NCBI RefSeq assembly: GCF_001675165.1
Contig: NZ_LROS01000075.1
Span: forward strand, 101,993-165,992
Direction: 5' to 3'
Origin: Clostridium ragsdalei P11
Lineage (GTDB): Bacteria > Bacillota > Clostridia > Clostridiales > Clostridiaceae
DNA: 64,000 bases
Each line of letters opens with the position of its first letter. Position 1 is the stretch's first letter. Positions 52,335 through 60,652 of this stretch are shown piece by piece. Position numbers and translations under genes: made by a program. Under the pieces are notes generated by a model, which was not told the origin of the DNA, searched no databases, and saw nothing but the letters and a program-made list of their open reading frames with translations.

Positions 52335-52481
52335 ATGTCTAAAAGTAAAAAAAATCAAAACATAAAATCCAAAAACGTACAAGAAAAACTAAGCAATGCC
52401 GTTAATTCTACTCATAGTGATAACCAAAATCAAAATCATAACACAAAAAAAGAAGCATTAGGCTCAAACACTAAGAGATGA
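52335..52481 (+). CDS. Small basic protein (48 residues), coupled to the HD-domain gene
   Basis: 48 codons with GAGGTG six bases before the ATG. The protein is Lys/Asn/Gln rich and ends KKEALGSNTKR, which resembles small clostridial proteins of the CPC_1213 type as I recall them. Its stop overlaps the start of the next gene (ATGATGA), implying translational coupling. Function unknown. Confidence 0.7.
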   Translation: MSKSKKNQNIKSKNVQEKLSNAVNSTHSDNQNQNHNTKKEALGSNTKR

Positions 52482-53083
52482 TGAACTTGAATAGATTGTA
52501 CCTGAATATTGAGTATCACTTGCTGAATGATTCGAAACCATCAGATTATTTGAAAGGACTCTATAATGATCCATTATTTCAGCAGTATCCCTTTGATATG
52601 CTCTACAAATTGAATATTACAAAACAATCCCCAAAATACCACCCAGAAGGTACTGTTTGGAATCATACTCTACTTGTAGTAGACGAAGCAGCAAATGTAA
52701 AATCAAAAAGTAAAAATCAAAAAATATTTATGTGGGCAGCACTGCTTCATGATATTGGAAAACCTTCTACAACCAAGGACAGAAAGGGTAAAATAACCTC
52801 CTATGACCATGATAAGGTTGGAGCAACTCTATCAAAAGAATTCTTGCTATTTTTTACAGAAGATAAAGACTTCATTGAAGGAGTTTGCGAACTTATCAGG
52901 TACCACATGCAAATACTCTTTGTAGTAAATAATTTGCCCTTTGCAGATATACAGGGTATGAAAGAGCACACAGATATCCATGAAGTGGCTTTACTAGGCT
53001 TATGCGATAGAATTGGAAGATTAAATAGCGATAGAGAAAAAGAGAAACATACCCTTAATCAGTTTCTCCAAAAATGCAAATAA
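52478..53083 (+). CDS. HD-domain metal-dependent phosphohydrolase
   Basis: 201 residues. HD residues include His63 (WNHTLL), His91-Asp92 in LLHDIGKP and the SYDHDKVGA motif near residue 110. It resembles the stand-alone HD domains related to tRNA nucleotidyltransferases and cyclic-nucleotide hydrolases. Two adjacent ATGs are possible; the first overlaps the stop of the small upstream gene. Substrate unknown. Confidence 0.9.
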   Translation: MMNLNRLYLNIEYHLLNDSKPSDYLKGLYNDPLFQQYPFDMLYKLNITKQSPKYHPEGTVWNHTLLVVDEAANVKSKSKNQKIFMWAALLHDIGKPSTTKDRKGKITSYDHDKVGATLSKEFLLFFTEDKDFIEGVCELIRYHMQILFVVNNLPFADIQGMKEHTDIHEVALLGLCDRIGRLNSDREKEKHTLNQFLQKCK

Positions 53084-53132
53084 TTTTATTTTTTTAATAT
53101 GTCATTTCAAATAAAAAAGCCGTACAGTTTTT

Positions 53133-53201
53133 TGATATGATCCCCCATTTCCATTAACAGACTTTTATTTTTAACCTGTGTGCTTTAAGGGGAGCATATC
53201 A
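53133..53201 (-). mobile_element. Solo end of the IS3-family element (minus orientation)
   Basis: On the minus strand TGATATGCTCCCCTTAAAG and the following 50 bases match the left end of the complete IS at 60585, including the internal TCTGTTA and a GGGGG block. Outer ends TGATATGATCCCC and GGGGAGCATATCA form a hairpin followed by TTTTTT on the plus strand, so it may now act as a terminator for the HD-domain gene. Confidence 0.65.
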
Positions 53202-53239
53202 TTTTTTAATTGCTGCATTAAATAAGAAGATTCATCAAT

Positions 53240-54622
53240 TTAACTTCTTTTTAACCATTGAACATTTCCCCTATAAAGTGATTTACCCTCTATGCTCGTG
53301 ACATTATATGCACAAAACGGAATAATCTTGCCCTCAGGACTTACTACATGTAAACTGCACTCATGCAGCCTTTCAAGATCAATATTCCAGCAATCCTGAA
53401 AAGCCATTCCAGTAATAGTAAAACCATGAGATTTGAGCCGAGCAATAAAAATATCCATTTCATCCATTTTAACATTAGATTTATTCAAACTTTGATTGCT
53501 TTGAGAACTCTGCCTTACCCATCTTCGCATTACAAAGTTTCTGTTTTTTTCAACCCCAGAAGAATCGGTTTTGCTATTACAGCAGCATCCCTCTTTTCTA
53601 ATTGTTAAGTGTTTTACACTGCCATCAGGCATTACTACAAAATCTCCATGAAAACCACAGCGTGCATGATCACAACCTGATGGTGCAAAATATTCAACCT
53701 TAAAATTACCTCCTGTCTGCCCTTCAATTTCCCTTAATACCTCTGGCAAAGTTATACGTTGATTGTCGGAAGGAGAAGCTGGATATCTACCAAAATAACT
53801 TACAGGTTGAAAATGAATTCCTCTAACATCAGGAGCTCTTGACAGTCCAAATCTTACTATATCTCCAATATTGTCCACGTTAACTCCTGGAACTATTGTA
53901 GGTACCAGCACAATTCCAAGATTATTATCGCCGCAGTTTTTAATAGCATTTTCTTTTTCAGCAAGAAGGTTTCGTCCCCTAAGCTGCCTGTATATATCAT
54001 CTTTCGTTCCATCAAACTGCATAAAGACTGAAGATAATCCAGCTTCTTTTAGTATTTTTACATATTCAGGTTCTTGTGATAAACGAAGTCCATTTGTATT
54101 TAATTGTATATACGGAAAGCCCATCTCCTTTATCATTCTAATTATTTCAGGTAAATCATTTCTCACTGTAGGTTCTCCTCCTGAAATATGGACAAAAGGT
54201 CTTCCAGCTTCTACAAGGACTTTAAGCCACTCCTTTATCTTATCAAAAGATGGATCTTGAGCTTTTCCTCCACTGCTGGCAAAGCATACATTACAATTCA
54301 AATTACAACGCTGAGTTACCTCCAACAAAGCGCAGCAGGTTTGCTGTCTATGTTCAGCACATAAACCGCAATCATAGGGACATCCCTTTTCTACCTCAGT
54401 CAAACATTTTTGAGGGTATATGGGCCATTTATCCTTTTTCCATGAAGTATAACAAGGTTCATCTTGCCCTCTCCAGATAATCGTAGAAAAATCTCCATGC
54501 TCATCACAATTTTTCTGCATATAGATATCTCCATTTATTGAAACATGTCTTGCAGGTATTTTTTTTAAACATACTGGACATAAACTTTCGGTTATATGAA
54601 TTACATTCGCAGCTTCATTCAT
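53240..54622 (-). CDS. Radical SAM protein, TrsS-like
   Basis: 460 residues. The radical SAM cluster is C106-x3-C110-x2-C113 (RCNLNCNVC), preceded by an unusually Cys-rich N-terminal region (CPVC at 15-18, CPYDCGLC at 81-88, CC at 96-97). SAM-binding HISGGEPTVRNDL follows. A C-terminal domain has further cysteines (CGFHGD, CCCN, CSLHV). The layout resembles the radical SAM (seleno)protein family TrsS, here with Cys only. It is 38 bp downstream of the CobW gene in one operon. Product unknown. Confidence 0.85.
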   Translation of the reverse strand: MNEAANVIHITESLCPVCLKKIPARHVSINGDIYMQKNCDEHGDFSTIIWRGQDEPCYTSWKKDKWPIYPQKCLTEVEKGCPYDCGLCAEHRQQTCCALLEVTQRCNLNCNVCFASSGGKAQDPSFDKIKEWLKVLVEAGRPFVHISGGEPTVRNDLPEIIRMIKEMGFPYIQLNTNGLRLSQEPEYVKILKEAGLSSVFMQFDGTKDDIYRQLRGRNLLAEKENAIKNCGDNNLGIVLVPTIVPGVNVDNIGDIVRFGLSRAPDVRGIHFQPVSYFGRYPASPSDNQRITLPEVLREIEGQTGGNFKVEYFAPSGCDHARCGFHGDFVVMPDGSVKHLTIRKEGCCCNSKTDSSGVEKNRNFVMRRWVRQSSQSNQSLNKSNVKMDEMDIFIARLKSHGFTITGMAFQDCWNIDLERLHECSLHVVSPEGKIIPFCAYNVTSIEGKSLYRGNVQWLKRS

Positions 54623-54660
54623 GATAGTTCCTCCAAATCATAATACATAAATATTTTTGT

Positions 54661-55758
54661 TTATTCTTTTCCTTCATCCATCATCCCAAAACATTCTGTA
54701 AAAAATACTTGATAATCAACTTTATACATTTCTGACACTTCTTTAAGAGCTTCATCAATTAATGCAGCTAACAATTGTGACTCACAAGCTGCTCTTATAT
54801 TTATAACAACACGCAGTTTATTATATTTTTTCTGTATTTTTTTATCATATTCTGTTTTATAATCAATTCCAAGCAAGGATGCCTTTCCAAAATCATTTTC
54901 GCCGCCAACAGCAAATATTTTAAGATGAGGAACATTACGTTTGTTTTTGACAAGTTTCATACGTATCGATTCAATAAAATCATCAATAAACGCATTACAG
55001 TCAAATTCCTTACCATCCTTTGCTTTGAGAAAAAATCGGCGGTTATACCAACTAAGTTTACTTTCTGCTGCTAAAAACTCATCCCCACCATAACCTATAT
55101 CAACAACTTTAAGCTTTGATTCATGTGACATAAAGTATTCCACAACTTCCTTAATATTTTTATTTTCTCTTGCTGAAATAGCAAATACGGGGATATTAGG
55201 ACAAGCTTTTCTAAGAAAGCTCAAATATTTTTCAATTTCATCATCTGTCAAAAGATCAATCTTATTTAATACAATACAATCTGCTTCTTCAAGTTGAGAA
55301 CTTAGTAAATATATCATTTCTTCAGGTAAATTTATATCTGCTTTCTCCGGCATAATCATTCGCAGTCTTTCAGGATCTACAATAACCATAAATGGTGCTA
55401 ACTCAAATTCTTCACCATAATCACTATTTAATTTATGATAAACATGGTCTAATGCACCTACACCACAACCTGGAATATCAGACATCACAATATCTGCATT
55501 TTCCACATCTCGCAGTCTTCTAATTTTATCTACCAGGTTTTCTGTCTGGTAGCAAATACAACCTCCAGCAATTTCTGTTACTGAACACCCTGTTGTTGAT
55601 GTATAACCAGCATCAACAAGATTTTTAGCACCTAAATCATTAGCTATAATAGCAGCCTTTCCAATATTTTTATTTATATATTCGGTAAATGCAATCATGC
55701 TTGTTGTTTTTCCAGCTCCCAAAAATCCACTGACAACCATAAATTTATTTTTTTTCAT
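54661..55758 (-). CDS. CobW/COG0523-family metal-chaperone GTPase
   Basis: 365 residues. Walker A is GFLGAGKTT, the switch region includes IAGGCICYQ, and the nucleotide-specificity motif is LNKIDLL. The usual CxCC metal motif is altered to CICY, so metal handling may differ from ZagA/YjiA-type members. The ATG three codons downstream of the first gives proper spacing from GGAAGG. A C-terminal domain of about 150 residues carries no His-rich tail. It precedes the TrsS-like gene and probably serves it or its target. Confidence 0.9.
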   Translation of the reverse strand: MKKNKFMVVSGFLGAGKTTSMIAFTEYINKNIGKAAIIANDLGAKNLVDAGYTSTTGCSVTEIAGGCICYQTENLVDKIRRLRDVENADIVMSDIPGCGVGALDHVYHKLNSDYGEEFELAPFMVIVDPERLRMIMPEKADINLPEEMIYLLSSQLEEADCIVLNKIDLLTDDEIEKYLSFLRKACPNIPVFAISARENKNIKEVVEYFMSHESKLKVVDIGYGGDEFLAAESKLSWYNRRFFLKAKDGKEFDCNAFIDDFIESIRMKLVKNKRNVPHLKIFAVGGENDFGKASLLGIDYKTEYDKKIQKKYNKLRVVINIRAACESQLLAALIDEALKEVSEMYKVDYQVFFTECFGMMDEGKE

Positions 55759-55927
55759 TTTATCCATCCTTCCAATTTTTTTAGATATTTAATATCTCAT
55801 ACTTTGAGTAATTACAATCGTCTTCATTAATTTTAAAAATTCGCTTTGCTGGACAGAAATTAGTTCCATTCCAGATTGCTATCTTTACACGGACATTTTT
55901 TAATTATTAATTAGATTAAATCTCTTA

Positions 55928-55981
55928 TTAGACTATATCTAATATTATCTATAAGTATACCGCTTTTGTATCTAATGTCAA
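55928..55981 (-). promoter_or_regulatory. Promoter and operator of the cobW-trsS operon
   Basis: On the minus strand -35 TTGACA (55976-55981), 16-bp spacer, -10 TATACT (55954-55959), then the inverted repeat TTAGA-N5-TCTAA at 55928-55942 in the early transcribed region. Another TTAGATA lies right behind the -35. The start codon is 170 bp further. The remaining upstream sequence, to 56187, shows no gene. Confidence 0.6.
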
Positions 55982-56187
55982 TATATATCTATTCAGAATT
56001 TTCCCAAACATGGAGTCTTTAGATATACTTTGCATTTTTCTTCTTTTGATATAGGCTTGGAATAAATTGTAATGCATTAGTAAGTCTACTTTTTTATGAA
56101 TTTTAACCATAAATAACTACATACAGATTTTTGTTATTTTATTCTATCCTGTTCCAATTTGTTTTATTTTTTGGAGAATATAAACAT

Positions 56188-56230
56188 AAAAAACACTGTA
56201 AAATTCAAATTTGAATAATACAGTGTTTTA
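56188..56230 (-). terminator. Terminator downstream of the 56290 gene
   Basis: AAAACACTGTA pairs with TACAGTGTTTT, with a further AATTCAAATTTGAAT palindrome in between. T-tracts flank both sides. It lies 60 bases after the stop. Confidence 0.85.
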
Positions 56231-56289
56231 TAAAATTATTTGCTGCAAATCAATAAATCCTTTATGTATTTCTAAATTGAAACTGTTTA

Positions 56290-56994
56290 TTAGTGTGATC
56301 CTTTGCCATTATTATCATTACTACCAGAACCAGAATTAGAGGTATTAATATCTGTTGAAGCTGGCTGAATATATGGCAATGTATAACTTACATTCACATC
56401 TTCACCATTAAATGTTACTGTATAGAGTAAATTTTGGTCACTGTATCCTGTACCATTTATAAAGTTGGTGCTTAAAGATTTAGAGAAGGATTGACCATTA
56501 ATTTTATAAGTTAAAGTATAATTTTCCTGAACATTTCCTCCGTTAGCATTATTCCCAGTCCATTTAGAACTAATACTGCTAGGTTCTACTAAAGCATTAG
56601 TTACAACCGGAGTTGGTGCTGCTGGTGCAGTAAATGTAAAGTCTTGTGAATAGTCTGGTGACCTACCATCCTTTGCAGTATAAGTATAGGTTGTTGAAGG
56701 ATCTATTGATATAGATTCTTGATTTTCTTCAATTTGACCATTACTTAGATTCTTAATAAGAGTAAAACTCAAATTATATTTATAATCTGACCAATTCCAA
56801 TCACAATCAACTACTGGTTTTACCACAAAACTTTTAATATTTACAGGTGGTATTTGGTTACCTACATTAGCAGGTACACCATCATACGTTGGATCTTCCC
56901 CTAGAATTGAAACCGAACTTTCACCAGAAACAGTTCCTGTTATTTCTTTAGAAGTTTTTGTTCCATCATCCCAAACTTTTATTAAGTCATACAT
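56290..56994 (-). CDS. Beta-rich protein of unknown function, possibly truncated at its N-terminus
   Basis: 234 residues if the ATG at 56992-56994 is used. Sequence alternates Ser/Thr-rich strands (GTVSGESSVSILG, FTFTAPAAP, YTLTYKINGQSFSKS) and ends in a Ser/Gly/Asn-rich tail. No signal peptide, anchor or known domain. There is no proper ribosome site: the DNA just upstream is a fragment of the heptad repeat element, with only GAGAG for pairing. The gene may have lost its true start when that element inserted or spread. Confidence 0.55.
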   Translation of the reverse strand: MYDLIKVWDDGTKTSKEITGTVSGESSVSILGEDPTYDGVPANVGNQIPPVNIKSFVVKPVVDCDWNWSDYKYNLSFTLIKNLSNGQIEENQESISIDPSTTYTYTAKDGRSPDYSQDFTFTAPAAPTPVVTNALVEPSSISSKWTGNNANGGNVQENYTLTYKINGQSFSKSLSTNFINGTGYSDQNLLYTVTFNGEDVNVSYTLPYIQPASTDINTSNSGSGSNDNNGKGSH

Positions 56995-57018
56995 TCTCAA
57001 CTCTCAATTTTCAATTAA
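56995..57018. repeat. Heptad repeat fragment abutting the 56290 gene
   Basis: On the minus strand TTGAAAA TTGAGAG TTGAGA, three 7-nt units of the same type as the right arm of element copy 1. An AT-rich imperfect palindrome follows to about 57080. Only one arm is present. Confidence 0.6.
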
Positions 57019-57093
57019 AAAAATTAGATCGTAATTTTTTTATAATCTGTATTACAAATTACTAATTTACTATTTCAAACCTTAAATTGGAAT

Positions 57094-57621
57094 TTATGGC
57101 TCTATCCACTCTCTTTTCAGAATAGCATATTGGTAGGTGTTTTCATAATGCGGAGTCCCATCCGGGTTGTTCACGAAAGATATAAATTCCATAAAGAGTC
57201 CTTCTTTTCTCATTCCAAGTCGCTCACAAAGCTTTTGGGACGGAATATTATCGTCTTCAGCATAAGCATATATTCTCCTTGCACCGTTATTGAAGAAGTA
57301 GTCGATTAACGCTTTTGCCGCTTCAGTTGCATAACCTCTCTTGCCATATTTTAAGTTGAAATTCCATCCGACACTATATGTATCAGGCTCCTCTTTTATG
57401 GCAAAAAGATCCCCGATAATTGAATCTGTATCAGACAAACAAACAGCGAAGTCTTCACCTTCTTTGCATCTTCGCTCCACTTCTTTTTCTGCTTCATCAA
57501 GTGAATCTAATTTTTCACTCAGAAAACAATGTACAGGTGGGTGCTCAAGGATTTCATACAATCCCGCAGCATCTTTTTTATCAAAATCACGAATTATCAA
57601 TCTATCTGTTTTCAAATGCAT
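57094..57621 (-). CDS. GNAT-family N-acetyltransferase (RimJ/RimL type)
   Basis: 175 residues. MHLKTDRLIIRDFDKKDAAGLYE start, acetyl-CoA-binding GKRGYATEAAKALIDYFF and C-terminal NIPSQKLCERLGMRKEGLF, typical of the RimL-like acetyltransferases. The start has AAAGGAG. Monocistronic. The acceptor substrate cannot be told. Confidence 0.92.
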   Translation of the reverse strand: MHLKTDRLIIRDFDKKDAAGLYEILEHPPVHCFLSEKLDSLDEAEKEVERRCKEGEDFAVCLSDTDSIIGDLFAIKEEPDTYSVGWNFNLKYGKRGYATEAAKALIDYFFNNGARRIYAYAEDDNIPSQKLCERLGMRKEGLFMEFISFVNNPDGTPHYENTYQYAILKREWIEP

Positions 57622-57751
57622 TTAATAATTATCTCCTTTAACTTCTAATTTTTACTTGAGTTATATTCTGTTTTTTTAATTCTAATTTCGTAATAAGCAC
57701 GGCAAAATACAATCAACGATGTTGTTAAGATAGTATATTGGACTAGAAAAA

Positions 57752-57787
57752 AAGTGGAACAAGATCTTTTCGGATCTTATCCCACTT
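57752..57787 (-). terminator. Orphan terminator hairpin upstream of the GNAT gene
   Basis: AAGTGG-AACAAGATC pairs with GATCTTATCCCACTT, then seven T residues on the minus strand. No minus-strand gene lies upstream to be terminated. It might be a leader attenuator for the GNAT gene 130 bp below, or the end of a lost gene. The rest of the 435-bp gap (57622-58057) shows no gene. Confidence 0.6.
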
Positions 57788-58057
57788 AAATAATCTTTTG
57801 ATTACAAGTCCTCTGATAAGGATAATTCATTATACCATATTCAGACAAAAAAGCAACACAAATTCTGATTCACTTTCATTCAAATCATCAATACAATTTT
57901 TATTTGTCTGTATAATTTTTATTTCACAATATATGAATAGAATGAAATAAAGATATTTATGAAGCAATTTTTTAATAGTACTCGTCTAACATATGAAAGA
58001 TACATTTCAATTAAAACTTAATTCAAATAAATTTATTTAATAATTGGAGGAATTACT

Positions 58058-58585
58058 ATGAAAACTACTCACATTACATGTATATGTTGTTTAGCAGGTT
58101 CTTTATTTTTAAGCAGTTCTGTTTTTGCTGCAGGATTAAACAATGAAAAAATAGGTGTAAATCCTATACCTATTTCTATCCAAGAAAAAAGTATAAATAA
58201 TACAAGTAACGGGCCTATACTTGGAGCACCTTCCCAAAAGACTTGGATATTTGAAGCAAATCAAAATGACACGTATAAACTGAGGTTTTCCTATGCGCAG
58301 CCTTGGGGAAAAAATGTTTCTCCTGCAAAAACTGTAGAATATACAATACAAGTATCAGATGGGAATAAGAACGATACGATTGTTAACTTAAAGCCTGGTG
58401 CTATTAATAAAGTAACTAAAGGTCAAAAATTTAATATTTCTTTAGAGGAAAATATTTTAACTGGTTACTCATGGAGTTATAATACAGATAGTAAAGCTAT
58501 AAATCTTATTGAACAAGATAATTGTGGCCAATCTTATGAAGAATATAGATATTTTCAATTAAACCCAAATAATACAATAAAGTAG
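58058..58585 (+). CDS. Secreted chagasin-like (I42) protease inhibitor, permuted or recombined
   Basis: 175 residues with a cleavable signal peptide (residues 1-24, ending VFAA). The region 55-97 (GAPSQKTWIFEA...YAQPWGK...YTIQV) matches the second half of an I42 inhibitor, while 115-165 (VTKGQKFNISLEENILTGYSW) matches the first half with the TGYxW loop. So half-domains are in reversed order: the N-terminal half of the first unit and the C-terminal half of the second are missing. Likely recombination between tandem domains. Start has GGAGG. Confidence 0.72.
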   Translation: MKTTHITCICCLAGSLFLSSSVFAAGLNNEKIGVNPIPISIQEKSINNTSNGPILGAPSQKTWIFEANQNDTYKLRFSYAQPWGKNVSPAKTVEYTIQVSDGNKNDTIVNLKPGAINKVTKGQKFNISLEENILTGYSWSYNTDSKAINLIEQDNCGQSYEEYRYFQLNPNNTIK

Positions 58586-58626
58586 GTAAAGATTATAAAA
58601 AATACATTTTAGGAGGATATACACTT

Positions 58627-58688
58627 TGACATGCTCCTTTTAGAGTAGACAGATAAAATAAAAAATCTGGTTAATCCGAAGGGAGCTA
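58627..58688 (+). mobile_element. Solo left end of the IS3-family element (plus orientation)
   Basis: TGACATGCTCCTTTTAGAG followed by TAGACAGAT and AAAAAATCTG matches the left end of the complete IS at 60585 with several changes. No transposase follows. A direct repeat AAGCTTACTT (58696 and 58773) lies beyond; nothing else is recognisable up to 58800. Confidence 0.7.
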
Positions 58689-58824
58689 TTATTAAGCTTA
58701 CTTGGAAGTGCAGGGGATATATATGCTTCTGTATCTTCTTATATATGATAAAAATAGGAAAATATAAATAAAGCTTACTTTTTTGATGTGATATCATAAA
58801 AAAAGCTGGCATCACCAACCTTCT

Positions 58825-59029
58825 TTACTTATCCAAACAACCTATTCCATGTATTAACTCCAACAAAATGCCATCAACTGCAAGCCCGCTGTCTCTCTGA
58901 AAACTTTTTCTATATCTTTCATATGATTCTTTATTTATATCTTCCAAGGTATAATTTCTTATCTATTGATATTTCTTTAGATTTATACTTTCGTATACTC
59001 CTCCTATTATAAATTGCTTCTATGCTCAT
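58825..59029 (-). pseudogene. Nitroreductase-family gene remnant
   Basis: An ATG at 59027-59029 with AGGTGA starts MSIEAIYNRRSIRKYKSKEI, the typical first helix of a nitroreductase. The frame stops after 32 codons. Another frame continues open to a stop at 58825 (ending LIHGIGCLDK). The central FMN-binding portion is missing, so this is a deletion remnant. Confidence 0.6.
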
Positions 59030-59072
59030 TTATTTCACCTCATTAAATTGGAATTTATAGTTAAGCAAAATT

Positions 59073-59481
59073 TTATATATGCCATACATATAGTGCCATA
59101 TCATAATTATTTTTTGACTTCTTCTTACCTGCATATATAAAACCTTCATTTTCATATAACATCCTCAATTTATTTCTTTGTAAATTACAATCTAATCTTA
59201 GTGAATTAATACCATTTTTTAATGATAAATTTTGGGCAAAATTGATAAGTTCTTTTGAGACACCTTTACCTGCAATCACTCTCTTAACAGCCAACTTATG
59301 TATATAAAGTGACTTTTCTTTTGAAATTTCAGGCCAATACTTTGTGTCTAAATCAGTTATAGCCATACATCCCACAGGCATTCCATTGATTCTGCAATTT
59401 ATTTTTTTCCATCCACATCACTGCATCTAATAATATCTCCTCAATCACTAAAGTATCATGTTCTTTTGCCTGCTTTATCAT
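59073..59481 (-). pseudogene. Frameshifted GNAT-family acetyltransferase
   Basis: An ATG at 59479-59481 starts MIKQAKEHDTLVIEEILLDA and continues to an A-rich run near 59406-59414, after which the GNAT body (CRINGMPVGCMAIT..., GKGVSKELINFAQ, LYENEGF) reads in another frame to the stop at 59073. A one-base change in the homopolymer splits the gene. The downstream 102-residue part retains the acetyl-CoA loop but lacks the first strands. Confidence 0.65.
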
Positions 59482-59557
59482 AGATTATCCTTTCTAAAGT
59501 ACTATTTACAATATTCAATCTTAAATTGGAATTTTCACATCAAAATTCCCAATAAAC

Positions 59558-59767
59558 TTATCCTTGAAAATCCTGCTTCAAATATTCATAAACTATTATT
59601 TCAGTATTCTTATTTAAATCTTCATCTCCATTTAGTCGAAGTACTTTACAGGGTAACGAATTAGCCCATTGTGTATGTGTGCGCATACATGGAGAACCGT
59701 CGGTATCATATCTTGCTGAATTATCAAGAAAACGGCAATGTTCTTCATACATATCGCCGCCTTCCAT
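59558..59767 (-). pseudogene. Short conserved-looking fragment, possibly degraded
   Basis: 69-residue open frame, Cys/Asp rich at the start (MYEEHCRFLDNSARYDTDG) and ending YEYLKQDFQG. The frame is open further upstream without a start. A well-placed AAGGAGG and ATG at about 59835 lead into a stop after five codons in a different frame. This suggests a frameshifted gene. I do not recognise the family. Confidence 0.35.
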
Positions 59768-59904
59768 GATTCTCTCCCCATATGCTTCATATTCTCTCTT
59801 ATTAATTCGGGAAATTCTAAATTCCTCTTGCCATTTCTTTTAACCTCCTTAACGCCAAATTATAATTTGTATGAACATTCTTATATACAAAATCATAAAA
59901 ATGG

Positions 59905-60123
59905 GCATTATTTATATTAGTACTCGGAACAGGTTTGAGGATAAGCGAAGTAGTAGCCCCTAAGTGGTCTGACATAGATTTTAAAAGAGTATCTAAAATT
60001 AATATAGGAAATTCAGTGGAAAATAAAACTGCAATAATAGAACAAGGGGCTAAAACTAAAAGCAGTAAGAGGACTATACCTGTACCTCTAAATATAATGG
60101 AAGAGTTGAAGAAGCATAAAAAA
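59905..60123 (+). pseudogene. Tyrosine-recombinase (phage integrase) remnant
   Basis: Open translation LVLGTGLRISEVVAPKWSDIDF through TKSSKRTIPVPLNIMEELKKHKK is the first catalytic box (with its Arg) of a tyrosine recombinase. The N-terminal domain and the C-terminal H-x-x-R and Tyr boxes are absent. It ends exactly at the terminator and tRNA fragment that follow, pointing to a decayed integrated element. Confidence 0.8.
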
Positions 60124-60149
60124 TGCTTTCACGAAATCGTGAAAGCATT
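60122..60149 (-). terminator. Terminator of the tRNA fragment
   Basis: Perfect 13-bp stem AATGCTTTCACGA / TCGTGAAAGCATT with a 2-nt loop, followed by a T-run on the minus strand, six bases downstream of the tRNA 3' end. Confidence 0.85.
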
Positions 60150-60155
60150 GATATC

Positions 60156-60193
60156 TGGCAGGGGTAGTAGGTCTCGAACCTACAACCTACGGT
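60156..60193 (-). tRNA. tRNA 3' fragment (attachment-site remnant), tRNA-Trp-like
   Basis: On the minus strand ACCGT, AGGTT, T-stem GTAGG-TTCGAGA-CCTAC, then TACCCCT, G and CCA. This is the 3' half of a tRNA: anticodon stem strand, variable loop, T arm, acceptor strand and CCA. The 5' half and anticodon loop are absent. The implied acceptor start AGGGGTA with discriminator G suits tRNA-Trp, but this is tentative. Next to an integrase remnant it marks an attL/attR-type junction. Confidence 0.7.
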
Positions 60194-60396
60194 GTAATAG
60201 AATGGTCATTATGTTAAAATTATACAAGTTTATAAGCCTTTATATATCAACGCTCTTCAGACATAGCTTGTCCTTCAAATATATCTGAATACATTACTTT
60301 TTTCTCCCGGTTGTGTTACGGTTGTGTTACAGATTTGAGCATAAATCTCTATAATTTTCTGGAATATAGTTACATAACTTATTCCACTATATGGGC

Positions 60397-60489
60397 TTAC
60401 ATATAAGATAATTGGATAAGTTTTTCTGCTTCATCTCTGAAATATTTTTTTAACTTACCTATATTTTTTATAATGTAATCATTTCTCAC
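60397..60489 (-). CDS. Very short ORF, possible gene remnant
   Basis: 30 codons from a GTG start with AAGG upstream: an opening RNDYIIKNIGKLKK and an end EAEKLIQLSYM. The opening recalls the first helix of short clostridial proteins such as DUF6483, but the length is far too small. The surrounding region from 60194 to 60584 shows two direct copies of CGGTTGTGTTA (around 60309-60330) and no other gene. Confidence 0.2.
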   Translation of the reverse strand: MRNDYIIKNIGKLKKYFRDEAEKLIQLSYM

Positions 60490-60652
60490 ACCTTAGAGAA
60501 TAACTCCATACTCAGATAAAAAACTTGACCATATTTTCATAAAATTTTTGAATTACGACGAAAAAACACCATAAAATTCTTTTTTGATATGCTCCCTTTA
60601 AAGTAGACAGATTAAAAAATAAAAAATCTGTTACTAGAAAGGGGGCATTTTT

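Noticed and set aside
53240..54622. Selenocysteine in the TrsS-like protein
   Set aside because: The frame is complete with Cys codons at the relevant positions and has no in-frame TGA.
59935..60288. 117-codon frame with integrase-like N-terminus treated as a gene
   Set aside because: Only the first part is recombinase; from 60124 the frame reads through a terminator and a tRNA fragment, so it is a remnant and not a functional protein.
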